A program made the position numbers and the translations under genes. Positions 59,001 through 64,000 of a stretch of DNA of 64,000 bases are shown piece by piece. The stretch is from Tubulanus polymorphus. Lineage: Eukaryota > Nemertea > Palaeonemertea > Tubulaniformes > Tubulanidae. The stretch spans positions 248,001 through 312,000 of the forward strand of contig NC_134036.1 of the NCBI RefSeq assembly GCF_964204645.1. Direction: 5' to 3'. The notes under the pieces are model-generated. The model was not told the origin of the DNA. It did no database searches and saw only the letters and a program-made list of their open reading frames with translations. Each line of letters opens with the position of its first letter. The first letter of the stretch is position 1.

Positions 59001-61666
59001 AACAAAACTGAACACAAAAGGTCGATATGGAGATATAACAGTGACAGTCTCAGATAGAATGGAAAAACACATTGAACCTCCTACTTTAGTACATTTCCTG
59101 TCGATTACAAAGGTATGATCTTATCTTAACCTTGAATGGCTCAAACAGCTGTTTTTGTCTCCTGATCCTGGTTCTGACATTTATAACATTATGATAATGG
59201 GTTGTTTCAATGTTAGGTCTACCATATTTCACATCAGTAACGTCTTTTTTTAACGTCTAGTTTCTCTCTCTCTCTCGATGCGTAGTAACGTTAGATTTAT
59301 TTTATAGCGTGGCCACAAACAAGCACATAATCTAATAGTGTTTCACTATCGAGGATGGCCGGATCATGGTGTACCGTTCCCGGCTTCATCTGTAGTTCGT
59401 ATGCAACAGTTCATCAAACAGCGTCTCACCGAACAGAATGAGGGACCGATACTCATACACTGCAGGTAATCTATCAAATGAAATAGGAAATATCTTCAGA
59501 ACCTACTTGTTACTGAGAAGCTATTTAGGTATAGTTTTACATTATTTGGATTACTTTGACTCCAGAGTTCAAAACATATATTTCTAAAGATTTGTCCAGG
59601 GTACAGGTCCCAAGGAATACCAAAACGAACTGTAAATGAATTGTAATTGGTCTTTGTTTTTTTAATGATATCGTTGTTTGTAGTGCTGGTGCTGGAAGGA
59701 CTGGTAGCTATATAGCAACAGAATATCTACTGAGACAGGCCCAAACTACTGGACGAGTCGGAATCTTCCCGCTGTATCGATACCTGCGACAACAAAGACC
59801 AGAAATGATCCAAAATATGGTAAACCTCAATGTCTTTCATTTACTTACTCCCAGGTTTCCAAATTCTAGACCTTCTTCGACGCAATGCTGTTTTTTACTG
59901 CAGAAACAGTACAGTCTCGTGCACCAGATTCTACTGGAGGAACTGGTACTGGGACCAGTGGCATACCCGACCACGAGTTTCAGAGAATCATACGAGGAAA
60001 TAAAAGCAACGCGTCCTGTATCTAAAAACGTGTCTGATAAAATAGAGGAGCAATTTCTAGTACGTACAGAGTGAGACGAGCTGCGTGAAGGAAAATACCA
60101 ACATTTTAGAAATACTTGTCGAAATATTATTTTAGATATACAAAGCATCTACTCCGATACAAGGTCCTGCAACGTTGGCGATTGCAAAGCTGCCAATCAA
60201 CGTCAAGAAGACACGATACCAAGAAATACTTCCGGAAACCAAATATCAAGCGAGGATTTCCAGCGAAAAAGAGTCGTTCATCAATGCTTCATTTGTGCAT
60301 GTGAGTGAAGCTAAACGAAGCTCGATATATTTGATTTCGGCCCCTTGTCTTGATAAATACTTTGTATCAAACATCTATAATGGAAAGATCTTGGTAATTG
60401 GTTATAATTACTTTTATTTCATGATGTCAGAGATATACACTTTATATATCACAACAATGTTATGGGATTTATAATCAAAATCTACACTGGGTAAATATCA
60501 GTTACATTGATAACAACATAACTCGATTATTCGGACAATTCATTGTTTTTACAGACGATCACAGATGACAACGTGTTTATAGCTACACAAAGTCCGATGC
60601 CGAACACAATTATTGATTTCTGGCAAATGATCTTTAACTATAACTGTGAACGTATCGTTATGATGCATCAAGAACATCCGCATGATCCGGTAAGGCTTAT
60701 TCCAAATGTTTCAAATTTCGTATTTGCTTTCTGTCCATACGAATGTGTAGATGTATGTTTTACAAAATTTCCAGACTTATGCAAATTACTGGCCGACCGA
60801 TGGTGTTATGCAATTTGGACCGTTCGAAGTTTCGTTAGAACAATCGCATACGATGTCAAACGAACAAGTCATCTATCGTGACCTCATACTACAGACTGAC
60901 AATGTAAGTGCTATCCTACAAAAGTTCAAAATCTAATTAAGCAGAAGATGTGTTGTAACTCTGTTCAACTGGAGGATCTGTTATTGCCCTTTACAAAATA
61001 GTTCGCCGGGATTTGATGGTCGAAAAACAGTTGACATAAATGAAATCGATAGCATCCTTTCAGGGAAAGATGGCCGCATATACAGAATATCCGGCATCTC
61101 TGCTATTTACTATAGCCTGATCCCAATCGATGTTCTTTTTATTCTTTGCTTTCACAGGAATCGCGTCAGATTCGTCAGATCCAGTTTTTAGGATGGCCTG
61201 AGGATGAGTCGGTTCCTGATGTACAGAGTCTACTTGACTTCGTGCAGCTTGTTTCAAAGGAACGCGTCACCAGTCCGATTGTTGTACATTGCATGTTCGT
61301 ATCTTAGCAACGTCTGAGTTAATTATTCAAAACAACATCACAGATTTGAACGATTGTGCAAATTTTACAGGGACAGCACAACGAGAACAGGACTATTTTG
61401 TGCGGCATTTGAATTGATCACCAAGGCGCCATCTAGCGAAGAGATCGATATCTATCACTGTATTCAAAAGCTACGAATGACTCGACCTCAATTCATTCCA
61501 AATTTGGTAATTTCCTGATATTTTCTAGATATTCTGAATTGAGAACTTGTAATGTTATTGATGTCTTTTGTTAATCTACGTATTTCAGGAACAATACAAA
61601 TTCCTGCATGACCTGGTGATACTGTATTTCCAAGGATTCGAAACGTACGCAAATTTCGTTTCCTAA
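50096..61666 (+). CDS. Chimeric receptor-type protein tyrosine phosphatase with doubled lectin/EGF ectodomain (RPTP-3), 1781 aa, 34 exons
   Basis: Signal peptide, then block 1 (EGF-like, F-type-lectin-like, EGF-like, two FN3), then from about residue 495 a second EGF-like, lectin, EGF-like block, three FN3-like units, TM (about 1109-1133), D1 (D1391, C1424) and D2 (WPE, C1710 in HCMDSTTRTG). Furin-type RRRKR is at 1015-1019. Both lectin modules keep H-x26-R-x-D. The internal join (53472 to 53569) is phase 1 on both sides, so the fusion reads through. Block 1 resembles RPTP-1 (FN3-2 present); the rest resembles RPTP-2 (FN3 2-5 deleted). D1 reads NIMAYDTTR where the others have NIMPYDSTR. Exons: 50096-50159, 50685-50864, 51315-51542, 51979-52194, 52300-52443, 52650-52973, 53054-53151, 53244-53472, 53569-53754, 54071-54292, 54825-55064, 55408-55551, 55697-56014, 56135-56244, 56321-56519, 56595-56691, 56764-57022, 57101-57243, 57311-57462, 57550-57665, 58201-58288, 58516-58592, 58684-58720, 58792-58901, 58978-59112, 59308-59465, 59684-59819, 59904-60059, 60136-60300, 60555-60689, 60775-60903, 61158-61294, 61371-61506, 61589-61666. 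Confidence 0.85.
50217..50640 (+). repeat. 72-bp minisatellite in RPTP-3 intron 1, about 6 copies
   Basis: Same unit as 22789-23045, expanded to six copies, with alternating variants (GGGGATGGAGGGCTC and GGGGTTGGAGAGCTC) that suggest amplification as a 144-bp dimer. The array ends about 45 bases before exon 2. The exon 1 frame stays open across the whole array. Confidence 0.93.
50947..50975. repeat. Perfect 12-bp inverted repeat starting CATGGAC
   Basis: Arms 50947-50958 and 50964-50975 around a 5-base spacer, in RPTP-3 intron 2. It has the same TAACCATGGAC border as the hairpin at 2876. Confidence 0.75.
54341..54385 (+). pseudogene. Relic of a lectin exon 3' end in RPTP-3
   Basis: GAACAGACGCGACTGGTTGC followed by GATTGG and a GTGAGTAC donor copies the end of the lectin N-half exon, only 50 bases after the intact exon (54071-54292). 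The rest of the duplicate is gone. Confidence 0.7.
58081..58145 (-). mobile_element. tRNA-derived SINE-like element in RPTP-3
   Basis: Minus strand: A box TGGTCTAGTGG (58129-58139) and perfect B box GGTTCGATTCC (58086-58096). Same intron and orientation as in RPTP-2. The ends do not pair as an acceptor stem. Confidence 0.65.
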
Positions 61667-61669
61667 TTA

Positions 61670-62481
61670 ACATATAACGGAAGTCAGTTGCTCACAGAAA
61701 GGAGGACAACATTATGTAATCATTTAACCAGAAATGATATTCGTATTTAGCTGTGATATTTAGAGAAAAATTTCCTGCTAATTATTATTTATGGAAGCAT
61801 GAAAACAACTCACTGACCAATGAATATGTTAAGAGTATTTCGGTGCAGGTCCAATTTCGCGAATCATATTCTTAATTTTGTAAAATTGACTTTTCTTTTC
61901 ATATTAGATTATTTGAAATTTCTCTGAAAAAATAGAGGAGTCCCATTGCTATTATCATCATCACTACGGTCGCTTTTATAAAACAATCAAAAATGGAAAA
62001 ATGAGAACTTGTCTATCGCGTGGAACTGGGCCAAACATCATTAAAAAAAAGTATCCGACCCAATCAGATTCCTTGAATATATTTAAATATACGAATCATA
62101 TAGCCTTGTTTTTAAAGTTATAGAATTAAGTTTATTTTATTTATTCGAGTTTTCTTTTAATATTTTTTGTTTATTGCGCTATAACATGATAACATATAAA
62201 ATAACTATGATATTTATTTGTGCATGTGTTCATTATATATAAAATATTTGCAATAAAAACCGCTTGTGAAATGAAAATATTTCAAACGTCCTTATATTTG
62301 CTTTCAAGAGTTTCTTTTTGAGAAAAGAATATGTTTATTCCTGCTGCAAAAGAGTGATGTCACTTCGTGCCTATTTTTGATACAAGCCAGAAAGAAACAT
62401 ATTCATTCAACTCTGAATATTAACAAATGACATTGATGATGAAATGATACAGTAATTTCGATGTCGACAGTTTATAGTTTA
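61670..62481. other. Convergent spacer between RPTP-3 and Ly6-2
   Basis: Tail-to-tail 3' UTRs of RPTP-3 (plus) and Ly6-2 (minus). AT-rich, with the TTTATTCGAGTTTT block also seen after RPTP-2. No further gene is seen. Confidence 0.5.
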
Positions 62482-63846
62482 CTATGAGAAAACTGGACTC
62501 GTGCAAGCAGACAATATCAGCGCAAACAGTACTGCAATAAGCGACCCCTTGTGGGTGAAAGAAGAGTTACAGTAACTGCCACTCGAACAACACTTTATCT
62601 CCTTCGTATAAGTGGGACCTTTAATCGTCTCCTCTACACAATCCGGGCTACATTTCCTCGTCATGAAGAAAGTACCGTCTCTTAGCGTTATCGTTTCTTT
62701 CTAGAAAATAAAATTGATCGGTTTTTAATAGACATCTAAATTAGTTAGAGGTATCGTATTGTAAATATAGGATAGTGTTGCATTGTATTTTGTGTGTAAT
62801 TGTTAAAGATCGGACTCTCAAAGAGTCCAAACCTCGGCAACAATGCCCGAAAAGATGTGGGTGTCTGACTAGATGGGGCACTGTTTGACAATACCACATT
62901 GGATGAAGCATATTCTTGAATAGGACTGAATGATGGCCGGTTTTTTGTTTTCAGTTGCTAGGAGACGATCAAACACTTACCATACAATACGTGGTATCTC
63001 CTCCGTTGCCACAGCGATATGAGGTAAAGTCTTCCGTGCTGCTGCGGCTACCGTACAGTCGATCCGGGTCCTCGTAACAGTAATGGATCGACCTGACACC
63101 TGGCGGAGAAAATCACTCCATACAATACATACAAAGTTACAATGTATTAACAGGGATGGATCTAGGAAAGGCCAGAAGAAAGGAAAAGACATTTTTCAGA
63201 TTGGCCTAAAGCATCCAAGTCAATCGCTTCTACTTTGGTGGTAGATACTTTTTTTTAAGAAAATAGAACAGAAAATATTCAATTTCCGAAAGGATGGGCT
63301 TTAAAAAATTTGCAGGTTTTAACGAACTTTGAATTAACGAAAAGGGCAACCTCAATGGGAAGGCAGGGGTCCAGACCCCCGACACCACCCCCCTTAATCC
63401 GCCCTAGTATTAAATTCCTATTGTTTATCACCAACCACGAGCTTGTTGTAGCTAGCTTACAATGTATACATATGTTTGGCAAATTTAGGCGTTTATTTGC
63501 GAGATTTAGGCCGACGAATTTTTGAAAAGCGAATTGGTAATTTTTGAATGATAAAGATCTTTACCTAGATTGTAATTCCTTCGCTTCATGCTCGATACCT
63601 CCTTCAAGAACAGATCCGACTCCACGGTCAGCGGGTCGTATGTACCGTATTCGCATTGGTAACATTTCCACGCCAGACCGTCAGCGATTCCTGTACCGAA
63701 AAAAATGGCGCTCAATCAGAATATTTCAACCGTCTAAAGGCTATTCGCATTACTAGATTATATAAAGATTATGACGTGTGCCATTGATTACCTGTGACGG
63801 AGTAAACTGTGATTAAAGTTGCCGTTAAAATGGTCGTCAAAGACAT
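62482..63846 (-). CDS. Ly6/uPAR-like three-finger protein (Ly6-2), 172 aa, 4 exons
   Basis: Minus-strand exons are 63846-63792 (signal peptide MSLTTILTATLITVYSVTG), 63690-63565, 63099-62981 and 62700-62482; phases 1, 1 and 0 join without a stop. Cysteines follow the Ly6 order: KCYQCEYG, HYCYED, YRCGNG, TYCM, RKCSPDC and the ending KCCSSGSYCN. A hydrophobic tail (GSLIAVLFALILSA) follows, fitting a GPI signal. It should be a small cell-surface or secreted protein of unknown ligand. The gene has the same exon plan as Ly6-1. Its last exon is the part found as relics at 21.0, 34.6 and 46.0 kb. The exon 2 donor/exon 3 acceptor pair was chosen because it alone keeps the frame open. Confidence 0.85.
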
Positions 63847-64000
63847 TCTCTTTCCTATTGAAGAAGATAAGAATTTCGATGACGTAATGATATTCCTGAA
63901 GAAAAAACGCCCTCATTTTCTTCTACAAGTTTTATGTGTTAAAGACCCCTATTTAGTACTATCAAAGAGGCAGCAGCAGCCCATAGTTCATCCATACATC

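Noticed and set aside
1..64000. CRISPR arrays, bacterial operons or prophage
   Set aside because: Tandem repeats have no spacer structure and genes are intron-split; the window is eukaryotic.

Overview
The window is animal (metazoan) genomic DNA: genes are split into many small exons with GT-AG introns, most of the sequence is non-coding, and it is full of minisatellites, foldback (MITE-like) elements and tRNA-derived SINE-like copies. The gene families (receptor tyrosine phosphatases with F-type-lectin-like and EGF-like ectodomains, Ly6/uPAR three-finger proteins, an astacin-like protein) suggest a marine invertebrate, most likely a spiralian (mollusc, annelid, brachiopod or nemertean type). 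The exact group cannot be fixed from sequence alone.

Layout. 1-13.6 kb is a gene-poor stretch with tandem repeats, hairpins and short foldback elements; a possible gene tail lies at its left edge (1-114). 13.69-16.2 kb holds one long ORF (838 aa) for an unrecognised single-pass membrane protein. 17.9-20.8 kb is a four-exon Ly6-like gene (Ly6-1, plus strand). From 22.6 to 61.7 kb there is a tandem array of three receptor-type protein tyrosine phosphatase genes, all on the plus strand: RPTP-1 (22624-33187, 33 exons, 1740 aa), RPTP-2 (35122-44824, 27 exons, 1316 aa) and RPTP-3 (50096-61666, 34 exons, 1781 aa). Every exon junction was phased by hand and all three models stay open to the stop codon. 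A small five-exon astacin-like gene on the minus strand (46458-48071) sits between RPTP-2 and RPTP-3. An intact four-exon Ly6-like gene (Ly6-2, minus strand, 62482-63846) closes the window, and broken copies of its last exon lie before RPTP-1, before RPTP-2 and after RPTP-2. The duplicating unit was therefore RPTP plus the 3' end of a neighbouring Ly6 gene.

The encoded receptors share one plan: signal peptide, eight-Cys EGF-like module, F-type-lectin-like module, second EGF-like module, fibronectin III repeats, a furin-type RRRKR site, a transmembrane helix, an apparently active phosphatase domain D1 (WPD, HCSAGAGRTG) and a degenerate D2 (WPE, HCMDSTTRTG). The copies differ mainly outside the cell. 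RPTP-1 has seven FN3-like units and a changed lectin motif. RPTP-2 has lost four FN3 units and carries a broken extra lectin exon. RPTP-3 looks like a fusion of an RPTP-1-type 5' end with an RPTP-2-type gene, so its ectodomain has two EGF-lectin-EGF-FN3 blocks in a row. A conserved intracellular enzyme joined to fast-changing carbohydrate-recognition modules, beside GPI-type Ly6 proteins, fits a self/non-self or microbe recognition cluster; that function is inference.
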